Assembly (NCBI GenBank): GCA_016936455.1
Contig: JAFGXV010000019.1
Location: forward strand, 1-64,000
DNA from: Desulfuromonadaceae bacterium
GTDB lineage: Bacteria; Desulfobacterota; Desulfuromonadia; Desulfuromonadales; Desulfuromonadaceae
DNA length: 64,000 nucleotides
Reading direction: 5' to 3'
The translations under genes were made by a program, and so were the position numbers. Below the pieces are notes generated by a model. It was not told the origin of the DNA. It did not search any database and saw only the letters and a program-made list of their open reading frames with translations. Shown here piece by piece: positions 15,960-23,950 of this stretch. Position 1 is the first letter of the stretch, and each line of letters opens with the position of its first letter.

Positions 15960-18900
15960 ATGAAAAAGCTCACTATTTACTGGCTGGTTATACTGCTATT
16001 TGGAGTTAGCCATCTTTGCATGGCGGAGGGGGAAGAATCTTCTGTCAGCGCTTCACCAACTGCGGACTTTTACAGCGGAGACTCGTCCGTTTACAATGGC
16101 AGCGCCTCTGGTGTCGCACCTAACATTATGTTGGTATTTGACGTCTCACCCACCATGACGGTTTCTGGAGCTGCCATAAAATATGATCCTGACATGGACT
16201 ATATCACTAAGTATGAAGAATTGTCCGGAGAGACAAGCTATTTCCGAGACAAGGGCAACTCTCTACGCAACTTGGTTTATACAATAAACTCTGAAACCGC
16301 TACCATCCCGTTTTCTAAAACGAAAATGTATATCGATAATAGTGCGGTAGGCTCAGTTCCTGTCACATGCCCAGAAGCACTAGCTGCTCTACAAGAAAAT
16401 GGTATTTGGAGCAAAGTCGGATATGTTCTTGATGAAAAAACAGGGGCATGCGTCACAACAGAGAAAACAAGCACTGTCACATACTATACGGGCAACCATG
16501 CCTGCATGCTAGTTGAATATACTAAGATAGCTTTTTCTTCTTGGTCAGACTCCACTGAATATAAGTTAGGAGATATCATCAGCGTTGGAGATATTAACGA
16601 TGACAATTTAGATGATAAGTTTGTTTGTTATGAGGCTACTGACTCGAATGAGGACGAAAAAACAACATCTGGGCCGACTCCCCCTGATTGGAATCTTACT
16701 GATACAACAATCCCCGACAACGAAATTACTTGGAAACGAGCCGAGTCCGCTCTTTCTGTTGCCGTTGATGTTTTAAAATTTGTTGCCAATGCCATGGGAA
16801 GCCAAGTGCGATTGGGCGCCGCTGCCATGGGTGACGCTGCTAATAAAGGCGCAAAAATCTATGTCCCACTCATCCAGCCTGACACTGAAGAAAAACTTGC
16901 ACTATTCAATAATGCTATAGATTTATTAAATCGTACGGCTCGAGTCGAAGGGAATCATCAGCCAGTCAATGAATCACTATGGGACGTTGGGACTTATTAT
17001 GAGGGTAGTTGGGATTTTATTTCTCCTGCGAATGAAAGCACTTACGACTATACATCACAATATTGGTGTCAACCCAACCACGTTATACTCGTAACCACCT
17101 CCCTAGAAGAGGCCTCTAATTCAAAACTTAACGACGTAGGTGACCTTGATAAAGACAGTGTGATTGGATCATCAAAAGACCTTGCCTTGCATCTTTACGG
17201 TCATTTATCACCCGACCCCTCATATATGGACACGACAGAACATCCTTACCGAGTAAAGACTCATGTCGTTCAGCTTTTTTCTGAGCTACAAGACTTAAAA
17301 GACGTTGCAGCAGATGGACACGGCGCTTATTACTATCTTGAAAGCGCGGAGAAACTAAAAACGGTTTTGCTACAACTCATAACAAGTCTACTTGAAGCAG
17401 ACTCCTCATTTGTCGCACCGGTTGTTCCGGCCAGCCCAGATAACCGCGCCTACAGTGGCGATAAAATATACCTTGGCTTCTTCAAACCCATGATGGACGA
17501 ACCCTGGTATGGCAACCTGAAAAAATTTGGCCTGGGTACGGACAGTCAGATTAAAGGTTTTCCTTCCTTAGCTGTTGATGATACAGCAACGGATCAACTG
17601 ATCAACGCAACGGATGACGATGGATATTTCCTTGTCGATGATACCGAAGCGGCCAATCCTGCTGTGCGCTCTTTCTGGAAATCCGTCATGGACGGCGGCG
17701 AAGTCAACCTGGGTGGTGTCGGGCAACAGGTTTTAACTCAGGTTGGTGCAAACATCTCTGCCTCGACGCGCACCATTTACACCCGGACGGAGACCGCCCA
17801 CACCAACGCATCCGAATCAGAGAACGGTCTGGTTGCCTTTAACACCACGAACGTCAGCGCGTCACAGTTGGGACTTACCGAAGATGCAGATACCTCAGAG
17901 CTTGTCAATTTTATTAAAGGATACACAACGACAGAAAGTGCCACCGCAGCTCGCACATGGCCACTTGGTGATATCATTCACTCAAAACCGGTTGTTCTTC
18001 ATTACAAAACAGGTGAGGATGAAAATGGCAAACCGACCACTGAATCTACCATCTTCGTTGGTAGCAACGACGGCATGCTCCATGCCTTCAACGACACCAA
18101 TGGGCAAGAACGGTGGGCCTTTATTCCCCGTGATTTGTTGCAATATCTGCAATACGTGCCGGATACGGAGTATCACACACTGGGTGTAGACAACTCGCCG
18201 GTTATCTATCACAAAGATGTCAATAACGATGGTCTGGTTGATTCCACTGATGACACGGCGATTCTGATTTGTGGCATGCGCCGTGGTGGAGGCGCCAGCA
18301 CAATCCCCACTACTGACACCTCACCAATTGGATCTTATTTCGCTCTCGACATCTCAAACCCAGCATCACCATTCTTCAGGTGGGAGATTAACAGCAGCGT
18401 AACAGGATTTTCGGAAATGGGCCAAACATGGAGCGTGCCACGATTAAGCAAGGTCCGCATCGGAAGCGAAACGAAAGTAGTCGCAATAATTGGTGCCGGG
18501 TACGATACGAATGAGGATCTGCGTTTTGGTGCTAACCAATACTTTCCCGACGACACCACGGCAACCACTGTCACCTCTCTTGCATCCAACGGTGCTGATA
18601 TCTCTACGAGCCTAGGAACAAGTGCGAACGCGCCGGATGAGACTACGGATGCTTTCAAGCCCCGTGGAAGAGGCATCTACGTAGTTGATGTCCTCACTGG
18701 TGCATTAATCTGGGGCCAAGCATTTGCTGATTATGCCATCCCCAGCGACCCGATGGTCATTGACGTCAATTCAGATTCCTACGCTGATAGAATTTATGTT
18801 GGTGATACCGGAGGCAGAATCTGGCGCATCGACATCAGCAGTAACAATTCAGAGGACTGGACTGACTCAGTTACTTGTATTTTCAATGCGAACGATACGT

Positions 18901-19796
18901 CAGCAAACGGAACAGATATCGGTCGCAAGACCTTCTACAAGCCTACCGCAACAATCGATGGAAATGATACCTTCATTTATTTCGGCACCGGAGATCGTGA
19001 GCACCCGCTAAATACAGCTGTTATTGATCGATTTTATGTCGTGCGGGACCGCTATGTGCCCGGTGCCACCGAGGCGCAAGAAGAAACTCTCAATCTATGG
19101 GATTACGGCACCAGTGATGCTCCTACACCACTGACAGAACACAATTTAGTTGATGTTACATTAGACGAACTGCAAAACCCCTATCCTGATGAAGTTTCTG
19201 AAGAGGATAAGGCACTTATCCGGGCTAAATTGACGGGTGACTACACTGTGGAAACAACGACTACAGTGACTGAAAATGAAACTGAAATAACCCTGACAGC
19301 TGAAAAAACCTTTTATGGCTGGTACATTCAATTAACAGAAGGCTCCTACTCCGTTGCTGCAGGTGATGGTGGTCATACTGGTGAGACTGCCCGCGGAGAA
19401 AAAATACTTGCCTTGCCAAAGGTTATCGAAAATATTTTATTTTTCACGACTTACACGCCAGCCATTGTAGACAAAACCGACCCGGATTACGATCCTTGCG
19501 TTGGCGTTTTAGGCCCTTCAAGGCTTTACGCAGTAAATGCAAAAACAGGTGAATCTATCTTCAACTTCGCCACCTTCAATGACACTGAAATTGAAAGCGA
19601 AGATGGAAAACTTCTCGATAAGTTCCGCAGAGACAGGCATTTAAATGTTGGCGACGGGATCGCTTCAGAACCGCTGATCATAGTCAGTAAAACAGGTGGC
19701 ATGTCGATTCTAGTCGGCCGAGGTGGTGGTTTCTTTAACACTGGAGATATCGGGAAAATTGACCCGGTCTTTCCCATTTACTGGATGAAGTGGTAA
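15960..19796 (+). CDS. pilY1: type IV pilus tip adhesin/assembly factor PilY1
   Basis: A 1278-residue secreted protein with a signal peptide (MKKLTIYWLVILLFGVSHLCMA). An N-terminal von Willebrand A-like region begins with the MIDAS-like motif D61-V-S63-P-T65 (NIMLVFDVSPTM). The C-terminal half is a PilY1 beta-propeller, recognisable from PLGDIIHSKPVVLHYK, FVGSNDGMLHAFNDTNGQERWAF, and VYVGDTGGRIWRIDIS-type blades. A calcium-binding loop of EF-hand type, DVNNDGLVDSTDD, is at residues 753-765, and a second acidic loop (DINDDNLDD) at 211-219. The N-terminal part is markedly more AT-rich than the propeller part. PilY1 sits at the pilus tip and controls extension, retraction and adhesion. Confidence 0.93.
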   Translation: MKKLTIYWLVILLFGVSHLCMAEGEESSVSASPTADFYSGDSSVYNGSASGVAPNIMLVFDVSPTMTVSGAAIKYDPDMDYITKYEELSGETSYFRDKGNSLRNLVYTINSETATIPFSKTKMYIDNSAVGSVPVTCPEALAALQENGIWSKVGYVLDEKTGACVTTEKTSTVTYYTGNHACMLVEYTKIAFSSWSDSTEYKLGDIISVGDINDDNLDDKFVCYEATDSNEDEKTTSGPTPPDWNLTDTTIPDNEITWKRAESALSVAVDVLKFVANAMGSQVRLGAAAMGDAANKGAKIYVPLIQPDTEEKLALFNNAIDLLNRTARVEGNHQPVNESLWDVGTYYEGSWDFISPANESTYDYTSQYWCQPNHVILVTTSLEEASNSKLNDVGDLDKDSVIGSSKDLALHLYGHLSPDPSYMDTTEHPYRVKTHVVQLFSELQDLKDVAADGHGAYYYLESAEKLKTVLLQLITSLLEADSSFVAPVVPASPDNRAYSGDKIYLGFFKPMMDEPWYGNLKKFGLGTDSQIKGFPSLAVDDTATDQLINATDDDGYFLVDDTEAANPAVRSFWKSVMDGGEVNLGGVGQQVLTQVGANISASTRTIYTRTETAHTNASESENGLVAFNTTNVSASQLGLTEDADTSELVNFIKGYTTTESATAARTWPLGDIIHSKPVVLHYKTGEDENGKPTTESTIFVGSNDGMLHAFNDTNGQERWAFIPRDLLQYLQYVPDTEYHTLGVDNSPVIYHKDVNNDGLVDSTDDTAILICGMRRGGGASTIPTTDTSPIGSYFALDISNPASPFFRWEINSSVTGFSEMGQTWSVPRLSKVRIGSETKVVAIIGAGYDTNEDLRFGANQYFPDDTTATTVTSLASNGADISTSLGTSANAPDETTDAFKPRGRGIYVVDVLTGALIWGQAFADYAIPSDPMVIDVNSDSYADRIYVGDTGGRIWRIDISSNNSEDWTDSVTCIFNANDTSANGTDIGRKTFYKPTATIDGNDTFIYFGTGDREHPLNTAVIDRFYVVRDRYVPGATEAQEETLNLWDYGTSDAPTPLTEHNLVDVTLDELQNPYPDEVSEEDKALIRAKLTGDYTVETTTTVTENETEITLTAEKTFYGWYIQLTEGSYSVAAGDGGHTGETARGEKILALPKVIENILFFTTYTPAIVDKTDPDYDPCVGVLGPSRLYAVNAKTGESIFNFATFNDTEIESEDGKLLDKFRRDRHLNVGDGIASEPLIIVSKTGGMSILVGRGGGFFNTGDIGKIDPVFPIYWMKW

Positions 19797-19800
19797 CACG

Positions 19801-20424
19801 ATGCGTCTACTTTTCGTTCTTTTCATCATAATCACCTTGGCGGCAGATTTCGCATCTGCCGCCAAAGAAGAACCGCCGATCAAAACCGTCAGTGTCACTC
19901 CGGTCGAATTCAGCCGGGATACGGATCTGATTATCGAACCGATTCTGAACGATCCCGACGCGCAATATATTTTTGAGTACCGCTGGTTCATCAACGACGA
20001 AGAAGTTCTCGGCGAAATATCGGACATCTTTCCCGGCGAATTACTGCAGCGCGGTGACCTGCTTTCCATTGAGGTTACACCTCTGACACCGGAGGGTGAG
20101 ACATTGGAACCTTTTGTTTCCCTGCCACTGGAGACAAAGAACGCGCCCCCGCACATCACCTCGGAACCGGCCGAGCTTCTCGGAAAAACCAGCTACACCT
20201 ACCAAGTCACCGCCCGGGACGCGGATGAGGATGCCCTGCACTACCAGCTGGATGAAGGCCCGGAGGGCATGACGATCGATGAAGAAACCGGCCTGCTGAG
20301 CTGGACCTTTGAAGAAATGCCCCAGGGCGATTTTTCTGTTACAGTGGTAGTAACGGATGATTTCGGAGGAAAAGACGCGCAAACCTTCAGCCTGAACCTG
20401 TCCCTCGTACAACGGGAAAAATGA
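19801..20424 (+). CDS. exported Ig-fold (cadherin-like) protein of the pilin operon
   Basis: A 207-residue protein with a signal peptide (MRLLFVLFIIITLAADFASA) and two immunoglobulin-like regions. The second (about 120-200) has the pattern YQVTARDADEDALHYQLDEGP, EETGLLSWTFEEMPQGDF and VVTDDFGGKDAQTFSLNL, typical of putative-Ig/cadherin-like repeats in secreted proteins. It starts four bases after pilY1 and ends one base before fimT, so it is co-transcribed with the minor pilins and probably acts in the periplasm or on the surface with them. I do not know a named homologue. Confidence 0.75.
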   Translation: MRLLFVLFIIITLAADFASAAKEEPPIKTVSVTPVEFSRDTDLIIEPILNDPDAQYIFEYRWFINDEEVLGEISDIFPGELLQRGDLLSIEVTPLTPEGETLEPFVSLPLETKNAPPHITSEPAELLGKTSYTYQVTARDADEDALHYQLDEGPEGMTIDEETGLLSWTFEEMPQGDFSVTVVVTDDFGGKDAQTFSLNLSLVQREK

Positions 20425-20425
20425 T

Positions 20426-20884
20426 ATGAATAAAAAAGGTTTCACTCTGATTGAGCTGATTATCGTCATTGCTTTGATGGCTATCCTGATGGCCTTTGCT
20501 GCTCCTTCGATGATTCAGTGGCGCGAGTCGGCCCAGGTAAAGGAAGTGGCAAGGGATATCCTGGGCGGGTTGCGGCAGGCGCGCAGCATTGCGATTACAA
20601 ATAACCAGAACGTGACCGCCACGATTGATCCGGACGGACACACGTTAACCTTTGGCACTCGAACCCTTTCCTTTCCAAGTCGGATTCTATTGCAAGCAAC
20701 AACCAACATCGATACATCAGCTAATCCTCCAACCGCATCAGGCTGGTCCGGCAGCGATGACAAATCAACAGAATTTCGCCCACAGGGGTCGGCGACAAAC
20801 TCATTGTGGATTCGTGTCAACAACGACGACAGGCTGATCGTCAAAATCACCTCTACCGCCTCCGGTCTGGCCAAAATCGACTGA
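20426..20884 (+). CDS. FimT/GspH family pseudopilin (copy 1)
   Basis: A 152-residue prepilin with a very short leader (MNKKG/FTLIELIIVIALMAILMAFAAPSM), Glu at +5, followed by the FimT/GspH signature AREILGGLRQARSIAITNNQNVTATID-like helix and strand. The ATG is one base after the preceding stop. It is the last gene of the minor-pilin operon before a strong terminator. A second FimT-like gene lies 2.5 kb further on (23403), beyond a toxin-antitoxin cassette. Confidence 0.88.
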   Translation: MNKKGFTLIELIIVIALMAILMAFAAPSMIQWRESAQVKEVARDILGGLRQARSIAITNNQNVTATIDPDGHTLTFGTRTLSFPSRILLQATTNIDTSANPPTASGWSGSDDKSTEFRPQGSATNSLWIRVNNDDRLIVKITSTASGLAKID

Positions 20885-20910
20885 ACATTATCCTTCCAAA
20901 CGCCCCTTCA

Positions 20911-20943
20911 AGCCCTCTTCCGCCAGCCGGAGGAGGGCTTTTT
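20911..20943 (+). terminator. intrinsic terminator of the minor-pilin operon
   Basis: An 11-base stem with one mismatch (AGCCCTCTTCC 20911-20921 and GGAGGAGGGCT 20929-20939), a seven-base loop, and a run of five T. It lies 27 bases after the fimT stop. Confidence 0.85.
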
Positions 20944-20949
20944 ACAAGA

Positions 20950-21006
20950 AGAACGAAAATCGTTCTGCGGCCTTGATGTAGCATGACATCCGTGATAGCA
21001 TTATCA
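20950..21006. promoter_or_regulatory. higBA promoter with nested inverted repeats
   Basis: Three inverted repeats are packed here: AGAACGA-AAA-TCGTTCT (20950-20966), GATGT-N6-ACATC (20975-20990) and TGATA-N4-TATCA (20993-21006). The last two overlap a plausible promoter, TTGATG (20973-20978), 17 bases, TAGCAT (20996-21001). HigA-type antitoxins normally repress their own promoter by binding such palindromes. Start of transcription would fall almost at the higB ATG. Confidence 0.45.
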
Positions 21007-21008
21007 AC

Positions 21009-21302
21009 ATGATCAAGTCATTCAAAAATCAAGCTACTGAGGATATCTTTAACGGCATCAATTCAAAGCAGTCTAGAAGTGCTTGCCCAAATCAGCTATG
21101 GAAGGTTGCGCGACGAAAACTTGATTTACTCGATTCTGTTGTTTGCCTGGATGAATTACGAATCCCTCCCAATAACAGGCTGGAAACTTTGTCGGGAGAT
21201 CGGGAGGGCCAATACAGTATTCGAATAAATGATCAGTACCGAATTTGCTTTATTTGGCAAATTGACGGACCGGAAGATGTCGAGCTAATTGATTACCATT
21301 AG
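21009..21302 (+). CDS. higB: HigB-type toxin (RelE/ParE superfamily mRNA interferase)
   Basis: A 97-residue HigB toxin. Family features are SFKNQATEDIFNG at the N terminus, LWKVARRKLDLLD, RIPPNNRLETLSGDREGQYSIRINDQYRICF and the C-terminal DVELIDYH. The GQYSIRINDQYRICF core contains the catalytic basic and His-proximal residues of the ribosome-dependent RNase fold. No ribosome binding site is visible before the ATG; with the promoter inferred just upstream, the mRNA may be leaderless. The antitoxin follows at once. Confidence 0.92.
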   Translation: MIKSFKNQATEDIFNGINSKQSRSACPNQLWKVARRKLDLLDSVVCLDELRIPPNNRLETLSGDREGQYSIRINDQYRICFIWQIDGPEDVELIDYH

Positions 21303-21311
21303 GAGATGATT

Positions 21312-21623
21312 ATGAATATACCAACCAACAGAGCACCGACACATCCGGGAGAAATGTTACTTGAAGAGTTTCTTTCGCCTATGGGGATTACGCAAAGTGA
21401 ACTGGCCGCGGCCATCCATGTGCCGTATCAGCGGATCAATGAATTGATCAACCAGAAACGGGGAATCACACCCAGTACGGCATTGCGCCTGGCCAAGTTT
21501 TTTTCCATGTCGGCCGATTTTTGGATGACGCTGCAAATGCGCTGGGATGTGTACCGGGCTCGTGAAAAAGAAAAAGAATCGTTGGCCAGCATTGAGGACT
21601 ACCATCACTTTCTAAGGGCCTGA
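21312..21623 (+). CDS. higA: HigA-type antitoxin (XRE family)
   Basis: A 103-residue protein with the HigA pattern APTHPGEMLLEEFLSPMGITQSELAAAIHVPYQRINELINQKRGITPSTALRLAKFFSMSADFWMTLQ, an HTH DNA-binding domain that both neutralises HigB and represses the operon. I prefer the ATG at 21312, six bases after AGGAG (21301-21305); an ATG at 21306 abuts that site directly. The 3' end overlaps the convergent XRE gene by 12 bases. Confidence 0.92.
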   Translation: MNIPTNRAPTHPGEMLLEEFLSPMGITQSELAAAIHVPYQRINELINQKRGITPSTALRLAKFFSMSADFWMTLQMRWDVYRAREKEKESLASIEDYHHFLRA

Positions 21624-21920
21624 CAGGCCAATATGCTTCATGCTCGCATGTCCTTTCGAGCGCACAAAACCAACCTCCAGTCCAAAAGGTTTTCCGATCC
21701 TCTTCAGAGTCTTCAGCGTCGGGTTCCCCTTTCCGGTTTCGACAGCCTGCAGCGCATCGTGACTGATTTTCAGAATCTTTTCGGCATAATCTCTCCGGTT
21801 CATACCGAGCGTTCTTCTCATCATCCGGGTGGCTTCACCAATGGAAATGGTCCCGGCATCGATCCGGCTGAACAGTTCTTCGCGCATTTGGCTGATTTTT
21901 TCGTTGGACGGTCGTTTCAT
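21612..21920 (-). CDS. XRE-family regulator, probable partner of the HipA-like kinase
   Basis: A 102-residue protein. A helical N terminus (KISQMREELFSRIDAGTISIGEATRMMRR) precedes an HTH with MNRRDYAEKILKISHDALQAVETGKGNPTLKTLKRIGKPFGLEVGFV. It starts two bases after the hipA stop and is the promoter-distal gene, the reverse of the usual hipBA order. It is probably the antitoxin and autorepressor. Its 3' end overlaps higA by 12 bases head-to-tail on opposite strands. Confidence 0.83.
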   Translation of the reverse strand: MKRPSNEKISQMREELFSRIDAGTISIGEATRMMRRTLGMNRRDYAEKILKISHDALQAVETGKGNPTLKTLKRIGKPFGLEVGFVRSKGHASMKHIGLSGP

Positions 21921-21922
21921 GG

Positions 21923-23170
21923 CTATAAAGCTTTCAGGCTCAGAACCAGATCGGCAATGCGCTTGGTCAGGCGCTCGATGATGGTGAAATCAACACCGCA
22001 CTGCTGCATGGTGTCAGGTAATTTTTCAACGCCCTCGACCTCTCCGCGTAACATCGCACGAATCTCTCCGGCGGCAAGTCCACGGCACTGGATGCTTTCA
22101 GCAACAGCCCCCCAATCCGGCAGGTTCATGGGTGTTTCTGCTTTCCAGCGCGCGGCGCGCGGAATCCCTTCAGGATCGAGAAACATGGGCGCAAAATCAA
22201 ACAGCGGGGAGAGTGCCGTCGTCTGCGGGGTTTTGAGATATGCGGTGTTCCGCCCATGGTTATCAACATTACCCAAGGCGAGATTCAGAATATCGCGCCG
22301 TAAAAACTCAATGATGTCCGGCTGCGGATATTCCAGCAGACGGGCCATGGCGTGACAGATCTGGTCGTTGCCGATCCCTGGACCGGAGGCGCTTTGACCA
22401 CAGATTGAGGTTGCCGATTCCAGCCCGTAGCGTACAACCTTCCCGTTCTGAACTGTGCGGTCAAACCGCTCAATAAACAGCGCATCCGATTCATAAATAA
22501 GCGGCGCACCAACCTTCAGACCGAAATTGCGCGCCACCTCATAATAGGGCGCTTCGTTTCGCAGGACCAGCCGATCCGCGTCGGTACGGCCCCGCGGAAA
22601 TTTGACCAGCCAGTGCTTCTTAATCTTTTCATCCGGCAAGGCCCCCTCAGCATGCCAGCGACCATTCCAATCCTCGACCAACAGAAATTTCGGCGCCTGT
22701 CCCTGAACGCTGGAGGCACCGGCAACAATGGCACCGCTGGCCTCGGCATAGTCGATAAAACCAATGTTTCGATCAATGATTTCGTTGCGGGTAAAGCCTG
22801 GATGACCTGAAGGCTCCCAGCGCTCAACGGCCGAAGCAATGCGGAGATTGCCGGGCGAGCAGCTGGCGGCATAGCACAACAATGTCCAGTCGCTCGCCGC
22901 ATCTTCGCTGTCCAACTGACCATGGCGCCTGAACCAGGCCGCACGTGCGGCTCCTCCCGGAATGATATCAAACAGGAAAGCCGGCCAGCCGTTGCGACTG
23001 TATTCTTCAAAATTGATAGTGAAGCCAAGGCCAACGCGCGCCATGGGATGATTTTCGTCCATGAACTGAACGACATAATCGATGTCATACGCCAGTGAAC
23101 GATCACGACGATACCGTGCCGCCTGGTGCCATAAGCCACGATGGTGAATCTCGATTGTGATTTCTTCCAT
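21923..23170 (-). CDS. HipA-family serine/threonine kinase toxin
   Basis: A 415-residue HipA-like kinase. Visible motifs: N-terminal subdomain ending RVGLGFTINFEE and FDIIPGGAARAAW; the Gly/Ser-rich phosphate loop GASSVQGQAPKFLL; KFPRGRTDADRLVLRNEAPYYEVARNFGL; the substrate-side ALFIERFDR; the catalytic NLALGNVDNHGRNTAYL (Asp and Asn); and the metal-binding SPLFDFAPMF. HipA kinases phosphorylate a tRNA synthetase or translation factor and cause dormancy. The full catalytic set looks intact. The partner XRE gene is downstream. The promoter region contains two operator-like repeats. Confidence 0.9.
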   Translation of the reverse strand: MEEITIEIHHRGLWHQAARYRRDRSLAYDIDYVVQFMDENHPMARVGLGFTINFEEYSRNGWPAFLFDIIPGGAARAAWFRRHGQLDSEDAASDWTLLCYAASCSPGNLRIASAVERWEPSGHPGFTRNEIIDRNIGFIDYAEASGAIVAGASSVQGQAPKFLLVEDWNGRWHAEGALPDEKIKKHWLVKFPRGRTDADRLVLRNEAPYYEVARNFGLKVGAPLIYESDALFIERFDRTVQNGKVVRYGLESATSICGQSASGPGIGNDQICHAMARLLEYPQPDIIEFLRRDILNLALGNVDNHGRNTAYLKTPQTTALSPLFDFAPMFLDPEGIPRAARWKAETPMNLPDWGAVAESIQCRGLAAGEIRAMLRGEVEGVEKLPDTMQQCGVDFTIIERLTKRIADLVLSLKAL

Positions 23171-23198
23171 TAAGTTAATCCAGAATGATTTTTATTTG

Positions 23199-23264
23199 AC
23201 TATAACCATAAAAAATGGCCACGTCCAATTATAAATAACGGCATATAACCATATTTTTATGGTT
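23199..23264 (-). promoter_or_regulatory. hipA promoter with two AACCATA-type operators
   Basis: On the minus strand, TTGGAC (23223-23228) and TATAGT (23199-23204) form a promoter with an 18-base spacer. A perfect repeat AACCATA-TTTT-TATGGTT (23247-23264) lies upstream of the -35, and a half-conserved copy beginning AACCATA (23204) with CCAT-N5-ATGG symmetry (23206-23218) lies inside the spacer. The two copies are 43 bases apart, near four helical turns. This resembles the multi-operator autoregulation of hipBA, with a different sequence. Confidence 0.5.
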
Positions 23265-23402
23265 GTCGTGAACACTAGCCCGTGCACTTCAACCGCTGCA
23301 AGATTTACAAAAACCAATAAAACATTGCCAACCTTGTTGACATGCCATGAATGAGAGTTAACGTTAGCAGACAATAATTCTTGCCCACTGGAGAACAAAC
23401 GT

Positions 23403-23939
23403 ATGATGCATGCACGGGGTTTCACGCTGATGGAGTTGCTGACGGTGATCGCCATCCTGTCGATACTGATGGCATTTGCCCTGCCTGCGCTCGGAACATT
23501 CCGCAGCGACGCAGCGGAAAAGGAGGCGGCCCGCGGGGTGCTGGGGGCACTGCGCGAAGCACGGAATCTGGCGATTTCGCAAAACCTTGAGCACCAGCTG
23601 GCGTTCGATATGGATTCGAAAAGCTACTGGCTGGAACGCGGCGACAAGGCGGACAACAGCACCAGCTGGACCCGGATCAGAACATTCGGAGGGTTTTCCG
23701 GCGAGGCCGGCATGGCGATGGGAGCCGAATGCACCAAGTTCACCGGGGATGGGGATACGGCCAGCGCAGAAAACCGCATTCAGTTCAACCCCAACGGCAC
23801 CTGCGGCTCAAAGGGGACCGCCAGCGCCCGCTATGTCTGTGTCCTCGGGCAGGACGGCTCCAAGCAGTTCCGCACCGGCATTCCATCGAGCATAACCGGC
23901 CGCGCCGTGATCCAGCGCTGGAATGGCGGCTGGGAATAA
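23403..23939 (+). CDS. FimT/GspH family pseudopilin (copy 2)
   Basis: A 178-residue prepilin with short leader and cleavage site ARG/FTLMELLTVIAILSILMAFALPAL (Glu at +5), then EAARGVLGALREARNLAISQNLEHQLAF, the FimT/GspH signature. The globular part contains three Cys, two of which (CTKF, CGSK) may form a disulfide. Two ATG codons (23403, 23406) are possible; GGAGAA lies upstream. It is separated from the rest of the pilin genes by the toxin-antitoxin cassette and ends 11 bases before the convergent U32 gene. Confidence 0.88.
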   Translation: MMHARGFTLMELLTVIAILSILMAFALPALGTFRSDAAEKEAARGVLGALREARNLAISQNLEHQLAFDMDSKSYWLERGDKADNSTSWTRIRTFGGFSGEAGMAMGAECTKFTGDGDTASAENRIQFNPNGTCGSKGTASARYVCVLGQDGSKQFRTGIPSSITGRAVIQRWNGGWE

Positions 23940-23950
23940 CCGGAGTTTGA

